Assembly: GCA_900322175.1 (NCBI GenBank)
Contig: ONYZ01000008.1
Coordinates: 28,787-92,786 of the forward strand
Length of the DNA stretch: 64,000 bases
Reading direction: 5' to 3'
From: an uncultured Prevotella sp.
GTDB lineage: Bacteria; Bacteroidota; Bacteroidia; Bacteroidales; Bacteroidaceae
The position numbers and the translations under genes are program-made. The first letter of the stretch is position 1. Every line of letters begins with the position of its first letter. This document shows, in pieces, positions 15,491 to 25,699 of the stretch. The notes under the pieces are model-generated. The model ran no database searches. It was not told the DNA's origin and saw only the letters and a list, made by a program, of their open reading frames with translations.

Positions 15491-17293
15491 TTAATCTATG
15501 ATTCTAACGCCGCCTTTATCGGCACTCGACACGCTCTGGGCGTAGGCACGCAGAGCCTTTGAGACTACGCGATTGCGCTTTAGCGGCTGCTGTGGACGAG
15601 CGGCAAGTTCTTCGTCGCTCAGTTTCACGCTGATGCTGCGGCTTGGGATATCGATGACGATGATGTCGCCATCCTTCACCTTGCCGATATTACCACCATT
15701 GGCAGCCTCGGGCGAGATGTGTCCGATGCTAAGTCCGCTGGTACCGCCCGAGAATCGTCCGTCGGTAATCAGAGCGCACTCCTTGCCCAGGTGCATACTC
15801 TTAATATAAGATGTGGGATACAGCATCTCCTGCATACCAGGACCACCCTTTGGTCCCTCGTGGGTGATAACCACGCAGTCGCCGCTCTTAACCTTGCCGC
15901 CGAGAATTCCCTCGCAGGCATCCTCCTGTGAGTCGAACACTACAGCCGGACCTTCGAAGTGCCACAGCGATTCATCCACACCGGCAGTCTTTACCACACA
16001 ACCGTCCTGAGCGATATTACCAAACAGCACAGCCAGTCCACCATCCTTGGTGTAAGCATGTTCTAGGTCGCGGATACATCCCTGTGCACGGTCGGTATCA
16101 AGTGTGCCCCACTGCTCGCTCTGCGAACCCATCTTAGTAGAGAAGCGATTGCCCGGAGCAGTCTGATATATGCGATCAGCTTCGGCATCTACAGTGCCGT
16201 CTACAATACTGTATTTCTTCATGGCTTCGGCCAGCGTCATACCGTCAACACGTGGTGCGCTACCGTCTACTAGTCCGCCCTTGTTCAGTTCATTCAGGAT
16301 GCCAAGTATGCCACCTGCGCGACCGCACTCCTGTACCGAGTACTTCTGAGTGTTAGGAGCCAGCTTGCACAGACAAGGCACCTTGCGGCTCAGCTCATCG
16401 ATATCCTTCATGGTGAAGTCGGCACCAGCCTCCTGGGCCACAGCCAACAGGTGCAGCACGGTATTGGTGCTACCGCCCATAGCGATATCCAGAGCCATAG
16501 CATTCATAAATGCCTTGCGAGTAGCAATGTTGCGTGGCAGTACGCTCTCGTCGCCGTCTTCGTAGTATGCAAAAGCATTCTTCACCACCTGTCGTGCGGC
16601 TGCCTTAAACAGCTCTATGCGGTTGGTATGTGTAGCCAGAATAGTCCCGTTGCCAGGCAGCGACAGCCCGATAGCCTCGGTAAGCGAGTTCATCGAGTTG
16701 GCAGTGAACATACCCGAGCAACTACCGCAACCGGGACATGCACCCCCCTCAATCTCAGCCATTTCCTCATCGGTCACGCTGGGATCGGCACCCTTAACCA
16801 TAGCCGTTATCAGGTCGGCATTCTCGCCGCGCCATTTTCCTGCCTCCATTGGTCCGCCGCTACAAAACACCGTTGGGATGTTCAGTCGCATGCTGGCCAT
16901 CAGCATACCTGGTGTTACCTTATCGCAGTTTGATATGCAAATCATGGCATCGGCCTTGTGGGCATTCACCATATACTCTACGCTGTCGGCAATAATATCA
17001 CGACTGGGCAGACTATACAGCATACCATCATGTCCCATAGCTATACCATCGTCGATGGCGATAGTATTAAACTCGGCGGCATAACAGCCCATCTTTTCGA
17101 TTTCCTCACGAACTATCTGACCTATCTCATGGAGATGCGTATGACCGGGCACAAATTGGGTAAACGAATTGACGACGGCAATAATAGGTTTGCCAAACTG
17201 CTCTCGCTTCATACCCGTGGCCACCCACAGTGCGCGGGCTCCTGCCATCCTTCTACCTTCGGTGCAAACAGCACTCCTTAATTGATGTCCCAT
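15491..17293 (-). CDS. ilvD: dihydroxyacid dehydratase
   Basis: A 600-residue IlvD/Edd-family enzyme. Iron-sulphur ligands are visible as [10 protein letters not shown] (residues ~120-130) and [19 protein letters not shown] (~190-205), with [15 protein letters not shown] near residue 520. It converts dihydroxy acids to 2-oxo acids, the third step of branched-chain amino acid synthesis, in the cytoplasm. It is the first gene of the ilvD-ilvB-ilvN-thioesterase operon and starts ~36 bases after a TATTTTTG promoter box. The leader is too short for a leucine-type attenuator and none is seen. Confidence 0.96.
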   Translation of the reverse strand: MGHQLRSAVCTEGRRMAGARALWVATGMKREQFGKPIIAVVNSFTQFVPGHTHLHEIGQIVREEIEKMGCYAAEFNTIAIDDGIAMGHDGMLYSLPSRDIIADSVEYMVNAHKADAMICISNCDKVTPGMLMASMRLNIPTVFCSGGPMEAGKWRGENADLITAMVKGADPSVTDEEMAEIEGGACPGCGSCSGMFTANSMNSLTEAIGLSLPGNGTILATHTNRIELFKAAARQVVKNAFAYYEDGDESVLPRNIATRKAFMNAMALDIAMGGSTNTVLHLLAVAQEAGADFTMKDIDELSRKVPCLCKLAPNTQKYSVQECGRAGGILGILNELNKGGLVDGSAPRVDGMTLAEAMKKYSIVDGTVDAEADRIYQTAPGNRFSTKMGSQSEQWGTLDTDRAQGCIRDLEHAYTKDGGLAVLFGNIAQDGCVVKTAGVDESLWHFEGPAVVFDSQEDACEGILGGKVKSGDCVVITHEGPKGGPGMQEMLYPTSYIKSMHLGKECALITDGRFSGGTSGLSIGHISPEAANGGNIGKVKDGDIIVIDIPSRSISVKLSDEELAARPQQPLKRNRVVSKALRAYAQSVSSADKGGVRIID

Positions 17294-17328
17294 AACAAAT
17301 TCTCTATTTAGTTGCAGAAATTTAGCTG

Positions 17329-17336
17329 CAAAAATA
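17329..17336 (-). promoter_or_regulatory. promoter -7 box of ilv operon
   Basis: Minus strand TATTTTTG then CAGC, 36 bases before ilvD. It lies back-to-back with the glycosidase promoter. Confidence 0.6.
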
Positions 17337-17378
17337 CATTAAATCTGTCAAATAGCCAACAATTTCGGTATTTTTTAG

Positions 17379-17386
17379 TATATTTG
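17379..17386 (+). promoter_or_regulatory. promoter -7 box of GH2 gene
   Basis: TATATTTG then CAGC, 34 bases before the ATG at 17420. No -33 match at the normal distance. Confidence 0.6.
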
Positions 17387-17419
17387 CAGCAAAAATATGA
17401 TTACTAATAACAAATTGAA

Positions 17420-19870
17420 ATGAAACGGAAACTATTAACATTGTTTTTTGCAGCCCCGTTATCGATGCTGGCACAACAGCGACAGGAGATTACCCTAAGC
17501 GATAACTGGCAGTTTTCACACGACAAAATTTCTTGGCAGTCGGTAAGTGTTCCCCACGATTGGGCCATTGCTGGTCCGTTCGACAAGAAGTGGGACCTGC
17601 AGTGTGTTGCCATCGAGCAGAACGGCGAAACCGAAGCTACCGAGAAGAGTGGTCGGTCTGGTGCCCTGCCCTGGATTGGCCAGGGACACTACAAGCGTAC
17701 CATCACAATTCCAAAAGACTGTCCGCATGCAGAACTTTTATTCGATGGTGCGATGGCCGAACCGCATGTCAGCATCAATGGAAAGGAAGTTGCCTTCTGG
17801 GCCTATGGCTATAATACCTTCCGCGTGGACATCACACCTTATATAAAAGAGGGTGACAATCTGCTCGAGGTAGACCTCCAGAATCTCGAAGAGAGTAGTC
17901 GTTGGTATCCGGGAGCCGGAATCTATCGTCCTGTCAAACTGATACTCACGGGCGATAATTGGATTGACCCGTGGAAGACTTTCATCCGCACACGCAGTCT
18001 ACGTTTCGGCGATGCCAAGCTAGACGTAACCATTGGTACAGGCAGTTCAATCGATTCAAACTTATCATTCGAAGTTGAGATATGCGACCAAGAAGGCCGA
18101 GTAGTAGCCAAAGGAAACAGCGACAAAGTGGGCATTATGGGTAAAGCAGACATGAGCATCACTGTGGAAGATGCAAAACTATGGACGCCCGAAACACCTT
18201 ATTTATATACAGCCCGCATAAAGTATCTTAAGGATGGACAATTGCTCGACGCCACCACGCAGAAGTTTGGAATCCGCACCGTTAAGGTCTCAAAGAACGG
18301 TGGTTTTCAATTGAACGGGAAAACACGTAAGATCAAAGGAGTGTGTCTGCACCATGACCTTGGTCCACTAGGTGTAGCCGTCAACAAGGCTGCACTCATC
18401 CGACAGATAAAAACAATGAAAGAGATGGGTTGCGATGCCATACGAACATCCCACAACATGCCTTCGCAGATGCAGATGGATATCTGCGATTCATTAGGTA
18501 TGATGGTGATGGCGGAAAGCTTTGATATGTGGGTTTATCCCAAATGTAAGAATGGCTATGCACGATTCTTTGAAGAATGGTGCTATCGCGACATCGAGAA
18601 TCTGGTATTAGCCAACCGTAATCACCCCAGCATCATAATGTGGAGCATTGGCAACGAGATACCCGAACAAGGTAACGAGGAAGGAGCAGAGATTTCAGAA
18701 TATCTGCAGGACCTCTGCCATAGTTTCGACCCGACGCGCCCTGTGACACAGGGACTGGATCATGCCGAGAAATCTATTAAGAGCGGTGTAGCAAAATTGA
18801 TGGATATACCTGGCTTCAACTATCGTGTACATAAGTATCAAAATAGCATAAAGCAGTTGCCACAAGGATTCCTGCTGGGCAGCGAGACTGCCAGCACCGT
18901 AAGCAGTCGCGGCGTGTACAAGTTCCCAGCAGAACCAGACGACAATGCTCGCTATGCCTCATGGGCACCTGGCTACGACCCCAAAGCAATAAAGAATGCC
19001 GACGGACAATGTTCGAGCTACGATTTGGAATACTGCCCATGGAGTAATCTACCAGATGATGATTGGGCAATGCAGGACGACTATCCTTGGGTGATTGGTG
19101 AGTTTGTCTGGACTGGTTACGACTATCTCGGCGAGCCTTCGCCTTACGATGAGTACTGGCCCTCGCGCAGCAGCTATTTCGGTATCTGCGATCTGGCTGG
19201 TCTGCCCAAGGACCGCTACTATCTTTACCGTTCACATTGGAACCGAAAGCAGCACACCATCCACCTGCTGCCACATTGGAGTTTTGGTCACAATCGCATA
19301 GGCAAGGTGACACCAGTGTATTGCTACACCGATTATCCCACAGCCGAGCTCTTCGTCAACGGCAAGAGTCATGGTAAGATTTCGAAGAATCCTGCTAGCC
19401 GATTGGATCGCTACCGTCTGCGCTGGAACAATGTAAAGTATCAGCCTGGTGTGATAAAAGTTGTGGTATACGATGCTGACGGTAACAAAGTTGGCGAAAA
19501 ATCGATACACACAGCTGGCAAACCAGCAAAACTCCAGCTAGACGCGTGGACTCAGCATGATGCACTCAAGCTGAATGCAGACGGAAACGATTTGGCTTTT
19601 GTAACCGTATCGCTTACCGACGCAAAAGGGAACCTTATCCCTCAGGCTTCCGATCAACTTTCGTTCGAGGTTACTGGCGCTGGCACTTTCGAGGCGGTAT
19701 GTAATGGCGATGCCACAAGCCTGGAGTCGTTCAAGCAGCCAACTATGAAACTGTTTAATGGTCAGTTGGTAGTCGTAGTTCGCGGTGCCAAGCAGCCCGG
19801 CATTGCTACACTGAAAGTAAAAGACAAGAAACTTGGAATCAGCAAGACTATTCAGATAAAAGTAGAATAG
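17420..19870 (+). CDS. exported GH2 glycosidase (beta-galactosidase-like)
   Basis: An 816-residue glycoside hydrolase family 2 protein with a signal peptide (KRKLLTLFFAAPLSMLAQQ). Order: sugar-binding jelly-roll domain (~25-185), immunoglobulin-like domain (~190-290), TIM barrel (~295-590), then a DUF4982-like domain (YCYTDYPTAELFVNGKSHG) and a final beta-sandwich. The acid/base glutamate is in WSIGNEIPEQG (~residue 415) and the nucleophile in WVIGEFVWTGYDY (~560). Most relatives cleave beta-galactosides; beta-glucuronides or other sugars are possible. It is a single gene not in a visible polysaccharide locus. Its last 23 bases overlap the convergent cbiB gene. Confidence 0.9.
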   Translation: MKRKLLTLFFAAPLSMLAQQRQEITLSDNWQFSHDKISWQSVSVPHDWAIAGPFDKKWDLQCVAIEQNGETEATEKSGRSGALPWIGQGHYKRTITIPKDCPHAELLFDGAMAEPHVSINGKEVAFWAYGYNTFRVDITPYIKEGDNLLEVDLQNLEESSRWYPGAGIYRPVKLILTGDNWIDPWKTFIRTRSLRFGDAKLDVTIGTGSSIDSNLSFEVEICDQEGRVVAKGNSDKVGIMGKADMSITVEDAKLWTPETPYLYTARIKYLKDGQLLDATTQKFGIRTVKVSKNGGFQLNGKTRKIKGVCLHHDLGPLGVAVNKAALIRQIKTMKEMGCDAIRTSHNMPSQMQMDICDSLGMMVMAESFDMWVYPKCKNGYARFFEEWCYRDIENLVLANRNHPSIIMWSIGNEIPEQGNEEGAEISEYLQDLCHSFDPTRPVTQGLDHAEKSIKSGVAKLMDIPGFNYRVHKYQNSIKQLPQGFLLGSETASTVSSRGVYKFPAEPDDNARYASWAPGYDPKAIKNADGQCSSYDLEYCPWSNLPDDDWAMQDDYPWVIGEFVWTGYDYLGEPSPYDEYWPSRSSYFGICDLAGLPKDRYYLYRSHWNRKQHTIHLLPHWSFGHNRIGKVTPVYCYTDYPTAELFVNGKSHGKISKNPASRLDRYRLRWNNVKYQPGVIKVVVYDADGNKVGEKSIHTAGKPAKLQLDAWTQHDALKLNADGNDLAFVTVSLTDAKGNLIPQASDQLSFEVTGAGTFEAVCNGDATSLESFKQPTMKLFNGQLVVVVRGAKQPGIATLKVKDKKLGISKTIQIKVE

Positions 19871-20786
19871 CCACGCTTTCGGCTAGTACTATTATCACCA
19901 TTATCACTTCAGCTGTACGGTTCACTCGTACAGCTGTTTTCATATCTGCCGTAGTCAGTTCGCGGTCGGTGTCGCCGATGAATGGTTTGTCGAACATCTC
20001 GCCGAAATACTTATGCGGTCCACCGAATTGGCAGTCCAATATACTTGCCAGCGCCGCCTCGGGATAGCCACTGTTTGGCGAAGCATGATTGCGTCCGTAT
20101 TTGCGGATAAAATTGAAATGGTGAAAAGGTGAAGAAGTGAAAATTATCATCAACGCAGCTGTTAAGCGAGCCGGTATATAATTAGCCACATCATCTATAT
20201 GTGCTGCCCAACAGCCAAAATCGAGATATCGCTCCGTATGATAACCTATCATCGAGTCGAGCGTGTTTACCATCTTATATGCCAGCATACCCGGCGTGCC
20301 CAGCAGTGCCAACCAGAACAGCGGTGCTATCACACCGTCGCTCAGGTTCTCGGCTAGTGTCTCTAGCGCAGCTTTGCGTACCTCTTGTGCCGATAGTTCG
20401 CTAGTGTCGCGCCCCACAATGCGAGCTACCTGTGCCCTGCCCTCTTCCAGCGATCTGTCTAACGCCAAAAACACCTGTCGCACCTCGCGGATAAGCGTTG
20501 TACCCGCCAGGCAATAGAACACAGCTACAGCGTCGAACGCCAATACCAACCCAAGCGCTTTACTTGCAAACCACCATCGTATCAGCCAACTCGTGCCGAA
20601 CACCGCCAATATCAGCCCTATCGCCATCACCGCACCTTTCAGTTTGCGATACGAGCCGCGATTCAGTCGTTTTTCGCCGAAACTTATCATCCGTCCGAAC
20701 CACACTATCGGATGCGGAAGTCGCAGCGGGTCGCCAAACAAGAAATCAGCCAGCCAACCTATTATGAGTGCTATCGGATTAATCAT
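19848..20786 (-). CDS. cbiB: adenosylcobinamide-phosphate synthase CbiB/CobD
   Basis: A 312-residue membrane protein with 4-5 hydrophobic segments. Motifs of the family are present: GWLADFLFGDPLRLPHPIVWFGR at the N-terminus, LSDGVIAPLFW and DSMIGYHTERYLDFG in the middle, and NSGYPEAALA near residue 240. It attaches aminopropanol phosphate to adenosylcobyric acid to give adenosylcobinamide phosphate. It is the last gene of the riboswitch-led operon and overlaps cobQ by 8 bases. Its 3' end overlaps the GH2 gene by 23 bases on the opposite strand. Confidence 0.93.
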   Translation of the reverse strand: MINPIALIIGWLADFLFGDPLRLPHPIVWFGRMISFGEKRLNRGSYRKLKGAVMAIGLILAVFGTSWLIRWWFASKALGLVLAFDAVAVFYCLAGTTLIREVRQVFLALDRSLEEGRAQVARIVGRDTSELSAQEVRKAALETLAENLSDGVIAPLFWLALLGTPGMLAYKMVNTLDSMIGYHTERYLDFGCWAAHIDDVANYIPARLTAALMIIFTSSPFHHFNFIRKYGRNHASPNSGYPEAALASILDCQFGGPHKYFGEMFDKPFIGDTDRELTTADMKTAVRVNRTAEVIMVIIVLAESVAILLLSE

Positions 20787-22209
20787 CAGTAAGTATCTTA
20801 TAAATATGCTCTACATCAACATGCTGTCGCACATGCTCGGCCAACTTATTGTACTGTTCTTCTTTGAATGCTTGTGGGTCGCTTGCTGCACCATTCTTTA
20901 CCGCAGTATAACCTGCAAGCAAATGTTCTATAACAGGAGTATTATCAAGGAAACCATGAATATAAGTCCCGATACAATTGTCTTTTCGCAATATTACTTC
21001 GGAAGTATCACTCACACCTTGATGGATCTCGTAACCCTCACATTTCTTGCCATCAAACTCAAACGTTACTTGCTTTGTGGTTTTCTCTGCAGTCATGGTG
21101 GTATGTATGGGCAATAAACCCAGTCCTGGCAAACTTGTAACACTGCCCTCTATTCCTTCAGGATCATCAACCGACAGTCCTAACATCTGATAGCCGCCAC
21201 AGATACCTATTACCATTTTACCATCACGATGAGCCCGCTGGATAGCTTGTGCACATCCGTTTCTGCGCAATTCCAAAAGATCGTCTAAAGTTACTTTTGT
21301 TCCTGGCAGGATGATTATATCGGCACGCTGCAGGTCGGCTGTGTTGTTGGTATAAAACAGATTCACTCGTTCATCTCGTTCCAACGTGTCAAAATCGGTA
21401 AAGTTGCTTATATGTCTTAACAGCAATACAGCTACATTTACTTTGCCCTCAATCAGTTGTCGACGCTTCTGCTCAAGACTTACAGAATCCTCTTCATCAA
21501 TATATATTTCCCGATAGTAAGGCACCACACCCAACACCGGAATACCACATAGTTCTTCCAACATCCGGCGCCCATCATCAAACAGTCGCATATCACCACG
21601 AAACTTATTGATGATGATGCCCTTGATAAGTTTACGATCTTCGGGCGATTGTAGTGCGATACTACCATAGACCGATGCAAACACACCGCCCCTGTCAATG
21701 TCGCCAACAAGTATAACATCTGCCTTAGCATGGCGCGCCATAGGCAAATTTACCAGATCTGCATCACGAAGATTAATCTCCGAGATACTGCCAGCACCCT
21801 CCATCACTATTGGATTATAACGTGACGACAGTCTGTCGAAAGCATCACAGACCTCCTTACGGAAGTCGATATCCGATGTACCTCTGCGCCAGTAATCATA
21901 CGCATTCTTATTGCCGATAGGTTTGCCATGTAGTATTACTTGCGACGTATGATCGCTCTGCGGTTTTAGTAGTAGCGGATTCATGTCGGTACAGCACGGT
22001 ATGCCTGCAGCTTCAGCTTGTGTGGCTTGAGCACGACCTATTTCAAAACCATCGGGTGTGGCGTATGAATTAAGCGCCATATTCTGGGCCTTAAATGGTG
22101 CTGGATAATAACCGTCTTGACGAAAAATCCTACAGAATGCTGCAGTAATGACGCTTTTACCCACATCGCTGCCAGTACCAACAAACATCAACGGGTGTAG
22201 CTTCTTCAT
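20779..22209 (-). CDS. cobQ: cobyric acid synthase CobQ/CbiP
   Basis: 476 residues. The N-terminal ATP-dependent amidoligase domain starts with MFVGTGSDVGKSVITAAFCR (P-loop variant) and has VMEGAGSISEINLRD; the C-terminal class I glutamine amidotransferase domain has GICGGYQMLG with the nucleophile Cys and a late His in YIHGFLDN. It amidates four side chains of adenosylcobyrinic a,c-diamide. Length is normal. The gene overlaps the CbiH-CbiC fusion gene by 4 bases and cbiB by 8, so translation is coupled. Confidence 0.95.
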   Translation of the reverse strand: MKKLHPLMFVGTGSDVGKSVITAAFCRIFRQDGYYPAPFKAQNMALNSYATPDGFEIGRAQATQAEAAGIPCCTDMNPLLLKPQSDHTSQVILHGKPIGNKNAYDYWRRGTSDIDFRKEVCDAFDRLSSRYNPIVMEGAGSISEINLRDADLVNLPMARHAKADVILVGDIDRGGVFASVYGSIALQSPEDRKLIKGIIINKFRGDMRLFDDGRRMLEELCGIPVLGVVPYYREIYIDEEDSVSLEQKRRQLIEGKVNVAVLLLRHISNFTDFDTLERDERVNLFYTNNTADLQRADIIILPGTKVTLDDLLELRRNGCAQAIQRAHRDGKMVIGICGGYQMLGLSVDDPEGIEGSVTSLPGLGLLPIHTTMTAEKTTKQVTFEFDGKKCEGYEIHQGVSDTSEVILRKDNCIGTYIHGFLDNTPVIEHLLAGYTAVKNGAASDPQAFKEEQYNKLAEHVRQHVDVEHIYKILTDD

Positions 22210-23606
22210 AAATCTCGTCCTGGTTTTAGTTGTGCCGCATCATCAAAGCATAGTATTGCGTTACACAATGTAGCAGCAAGATTAGAACCACCCTTTCGTC
22301 CCTCAACTATTATCTTTGGGATATTTCGGAACGGCTTCACCATGTGTTTCGACTCTCTGACATGAACAAATCCTACTGGAGCAGCGATGATACCCGCTGG
22401 AGCAGCCTTGCCTTTACGAATCAAGTCGCATAGTTCCATCAATGCTGTAGGCGCATTGCCGAAAGCAAACAGTGCATCAGGATGTTCCTCTACTGCCAAA
22501 CGGATTCCAGCTTGGGTCCTAGTTATTCCTAACGAAGTAGCCATCTCAGCCACACGTGAATCCGAAAGATAGCACTTTGCCTCAACACCAAGTCGCTCTA
22601 GTGCGCCCTTTCGTATTCCACTGGTTACCATTGTCACATCTGTCACAATAGTTTTCAGTTCGCCGCTTTTCACCTTATTATATAGCGTCTCTACAGCTCC
22701 ATTATCGGTATAGAGAATGTTCTCCATATCAAAATCGGCAGTAGTGTGGATGGCATGTAGCAACGCCCATTTATGGTCTAGCGGATAATCTTTTTTACGC
22801 AACTCGCCCGCGATAGTGCGGAACGATTCTATCATTATATTCTGCCCAATCTTATCGCCTTCTCGAGTTAAATCCCTATAGTAGCCACGTGGTGTAATCA
22901 TCTTACCATCAGCCATATACGATTGCGAATTTCCTATCAGAATCACAGTAAACATATCAACATCTTCGGGATTAAACTCACCCAAAGTAGTTACCTTGAT
23001 GCATTCATCTTCGCGCCCTGCCTGGCGTACATATCCTACAGGAGTTTCAGCCGAACGATTCTGCAAGAATAACTCTTGCAGGCGATACAGCTGCCAATAG
23101 CGTCCATGCGATTTGGGATTATATATAGCCGTAACAAAATCACCCACAGCAGCAGCTATAATTCTGCGTTCGATTACTTCCCATGGTGTCATCAGGTCGC
23201 TAAGCGAAATCACACACATATCGTGTCCTATCGGAGCACCAAGCAACGATGCTGCCTTCTGAAAAGCCGAAATACCTGGCAGCGATTCTATCTCGATATT
23301 AGAGCCTCGCTCTCGTCGCATCTCGTAGATAAGTGGAGTCATACCGTATATCCCAGCATCTCCCGAAGAAATCACCACAACAGTCTTACCTTGCTCCGCA
23401 AGTTCGAAAGCCTGTTCAGCGCGCTGGCGCTCTTTCTTCATACCGGTATCGATACATTCGCAACCATCCGTCACGTATGGCTCGATAAACTGAAAGTAGT
23501 ACTTATACCCAACTATCACGTCAGCTTCGCGTACTGCTTCTAGTACAGCTGGCGTTATATCCTGCTTACTGCCAGGTCCGATGCCTGCTACGATAATCTT
23601 TCCCAT
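22206..23606 (-). CDS. fused precorrin-3B C17-methyltransferase / precorrin-8X methylmutase
   Basis: 466 residues joining two enzymes of corrin-ring synthesis. Residues 1-~245 are CbiH/CobJ, a class III methyltransferase: IIVAGIGPGSKQDITP, VVISSGDAGIYGM, LPGISAFQKAASLLGAPIGHD. Residues ~250-466 are CbiC/CobH: LYTDNGAVETLYN, VTDVTMVTSGIRK, AFGNAPTALMELCD and APVGFVHVRESK. The first contracts and methylates the ring at C17; the second moves a methyl group to yield cobyrinic acid. The two steps are not adjacent in the pathway. The gene sits between a TonB receptor gene (5 bases) and cobQ (4-base overlap). Confidence 0.93.
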   Translation of the reverse strand: MGKIIVAGIGPGSKQDITPAVLEAVREADVIVGYKYYFQFIEPYVTDGCECIDTGMKKERQRAEQAFELAEQGKTVVVISSGDAGIYGMTPLIYEMRRERGSNIEIESLPGISAFQKAASLLGAPIGHDMCVISLSDLMTPWEVIERRIIAAAVGDFVTAIYNPKSHGRYWQLYRLQELFLQNRSAETPVGYVRQAGREDECIKVTTLGEFNPEDVDMFTVILIGNSQSYMADGKMITPRGYYRDLTREGDKIGQNIMIESFRTIAGELRKKDYPLDHKWALLHAIHTTADFDMENILYTDNGAVETLYNKVKSGELKTIVTDVTMVTSGIRKGALERLGVEAKCYLSDSRVAEMATSLGITRTQAGIRLAVEEHPDALFAFGNAPTALMELCDLIRKGKAAPAGIIAAPVGFVHVRESKHMVKPFRNIPKIIVEGRKGGSNLAATLCNAILCFDDAAQLKPGRDL

Positions 23607-23611
23607 ATCCT

Positions 23612-25684
23612 TTAGTTTTTGAATTTCACTTTGAGTCCTACCACCAGCATTCGTCCTGGTGAGTAAAGAGCATATTTACGAGTCGACGAATCAATACGAC
23701 GATCTACCTTGTCGAATATATTATCTACACCGATACTTGGTTCGAAATAAGCCCATTTTGCGGCATCAAACGAGTGAGTAGTATTAATATTCCAGATGCC
23801 AAAACCTGGAGCATCCTCATAACTACCGGTATAATATGTCTTGGATTGCAGTCGTCCGTTCAAGTTCACCGTCAGTCCATATTTTCCCCACGAGTGATGA
23901 TAGTTGGCCGCAACAGTAGCAGCATGCCTAATACTGCGCTCTAATGCAGACCACTCACCATTACTATAGCTTCTAGCATACGTATATACATAATTGGCCG
24001 AGAGATTGAATCCCTGAATTACATTAGCCGACACATTTATCTGCATACCTTTCACATCACCCTTGTCGCTGTTCTGGTATAGCGCATAACTCACCATCTT
24101 GCCGGCCTGCTCCTGCGTCATTTCTGGAAACTCTGCCATCAACATTCTTCTACTGGCATCGTCTACATCCACATTCTGCTTCACCACCATATCATTTATC
24201 CGGTTAAGATATCCCGTCACACTTACAGCTATCATCTGAGTGCGATATTCTGCATTCAGCGAGAAATAGTTACTCTTTTCAGGCTTAAGGTTAGGATTAC
24301 CGAAACTGATCTGTGCCTTACCACGATTCACTGAGAAATAGTGATAGTATAGCTCATCGAGTCCCGGTGCTCGGAAACCTGCCGAATATGTAGCACGGAA
24401 GCGGAAATTACCAGGCGCATACATCAGCGTAGCCTTGGGTGTAAGATGCTGGTCGAATGTCTCGTGATGAGTCAGTCGTAGACCTAGTGTCGCAGTAAAG
24501 TCCTTCAGGAACTTCATCTCGTGCTGGGCGTAGGCTGCAACCGAATATACATTCTGGTCGATATCACCACTAGTAGCCCTAAGATAGTCTTTACGCCAAT
24601 CTGCACCGAAGATAGTTGTTGAGTTCTTAGTCAAACCAAGTATCGCCTTCAGTTGCCCCTCCATCATCTGTTGTTTCTTCGACTGTACATAGTCGCCGAT
24701 AGCATTGGTCTTAGTAGCCACATCATATTCCTTGCCATAGCGGAATCTGTCAACTACAAAGTCGGCCTGCAGCGAATTCTTTGGTGTAAATTTATATATT
24801 CCACCAATATTCCAGCGCAGTCCTTTGTAGCGCATCTCGTAGTCGTTACCTCCCGTTATGCCGTCGCGTGTATCGGGGCGGTCGGTTATCTTGTATGAAT
24901 AGTCTATGCCCGCATTCAGTGCAATATGCAGATTGGGAGCATAAGTAAATTTCTGTCCTATAATATTTGAGCGATAGCCTGTAAACAGCGGTGCTATCGA
25001 TTGCTGTGTCTCAGTATCCGACCCCTTCACATATTCCATATCGCAGTTGCGATAGCTATCGGCTCTGTCGTGCATAAACGATGTGTACGAACCAAAGCCG
25101 TTCTTGTATATATCCAGTCCTACCGACTCGGTCAGCACACCATGTCCAGACACTCTTGTATCTGATGTCGCGCTTACAAGATTCTGTGTAGGCTGATCGG
25201 TAATGATATTGATTACTCCGGCGATAGCATCCGAACCGTATAATGATGAGGCAGCACCATCAAGCACCTCTATACGCTTTACTCGCGACATGTTTATGCG
25301 GTTCAGATCTACATTATTTGATATGTCACCTGAAAGTTTCTGCCCGTTTATCAGTATCAGTATGTACTTATTGCCAAGTCCGTTCAGTCGTAGAAATGTT
25401 CCCATACTACTGGGAGCCATCGATGCCTGAGGCATCATTCGTGTCAGTGCGCCATCAAATGTGCTTATGCCCTGTTCGCTAATCTCCTGACTTGACAGAA
25501 CGCGAACTGGGGTTGCCGTACTTTTCAATCGCTGATGATGGCCAGAACCGGTAACTACTACCGGGTTCAGATTATATGCACGACTTACAGCGGAAGAATC
25601 CTTCCGCTCCATCTTATGAATTTGCGAAAAAGCGGTACTCCCCGAAAGGAGTACCACCATGAGAGTTACTAACTTATATTTCAT
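23612..25684 (-). CDS. TonB-dependent outer-membrane receptor, corrinoid-type
   Basis: 690 residues with a signal peptide (MKYKLVTLMVVLLSGSTAFSQ), a plug domain (VVVTGSGHHQRL, LNGLGNKYILILINGQKLSG, VLDGAASSLYGSDAIAGVINIIT) and a 22-strand-type barrel ending in an aromatic-free KFKN. I use the ATG at 25684; the codon before it is TTG. It belongs to a B12-riboswitch operon next to a lipoprotein CbiK, so a corrinoid, cobalt or tetrapyrrole substrate is likely. It differs from the second receptor in the same operon, which suggests different ligands. 15 bases separate it from cbiK. Confidence 0.9.
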   Translation of the reverse strand: MKYKLVTLMVVLLSGSTAFSQIHKMERKDSSAVSRAYNLNPVVVTGSGHHQRLKSTATPVRVLSSQEISEQGISTFDGALTRMMPQASMAPSSMGTFLRLNGLGNKYILILINGQKLSGDISNNVDLNRINMSRVKRIEVLDGAASSLYGSDAIAGVINIITDQPTQNLVSATSDTRVSGHGVLTESVGLDIYKNGFGSYTSFMHDRADSYRNCDMEYVKGSDTETQQSIAPLFTGYRSNIIGQKFTYAPNLHIALNAGIDYSYKITDRPDTRDGITGGNDYEMRYKGLRWNIGGIYKFTPKNSLQADFVVDRFRYGKEYDVATKTNAIGDYVQSKKQQMMEGQLKAILGLTKNSTTIFGADWRKDYLRATSGDIDQNVYSVAAYAQHEMKFLKDFTATLGLRLTHHETFDQHLTPKATLMYAPGNFRFRATYSAGFRAPGLDELYYHYFSVNRGKAQISFGNPNLKPEKSNYFSLNAEYRTQMIAVSVTGYLNRINDMVVKQNVDVDDASRRMLMAEFPEMTQEQAGKMVSYALYQNSDKGDVKGMQINVSANVIQGFNLSANYVYTYARSYSNGEWSALERSIRHAATVAANYHHSWGKYGLTVNLNGRLQSKTYYTGSYEDAPGFGIWNINTTHSFDAAKWAYFEPSIGVDNIFDKVDRRIDSSTRKYALYSPGRMLVVGLKVKFKN

Positions 25685-25699
25685 CAAACAAAGAGAATT

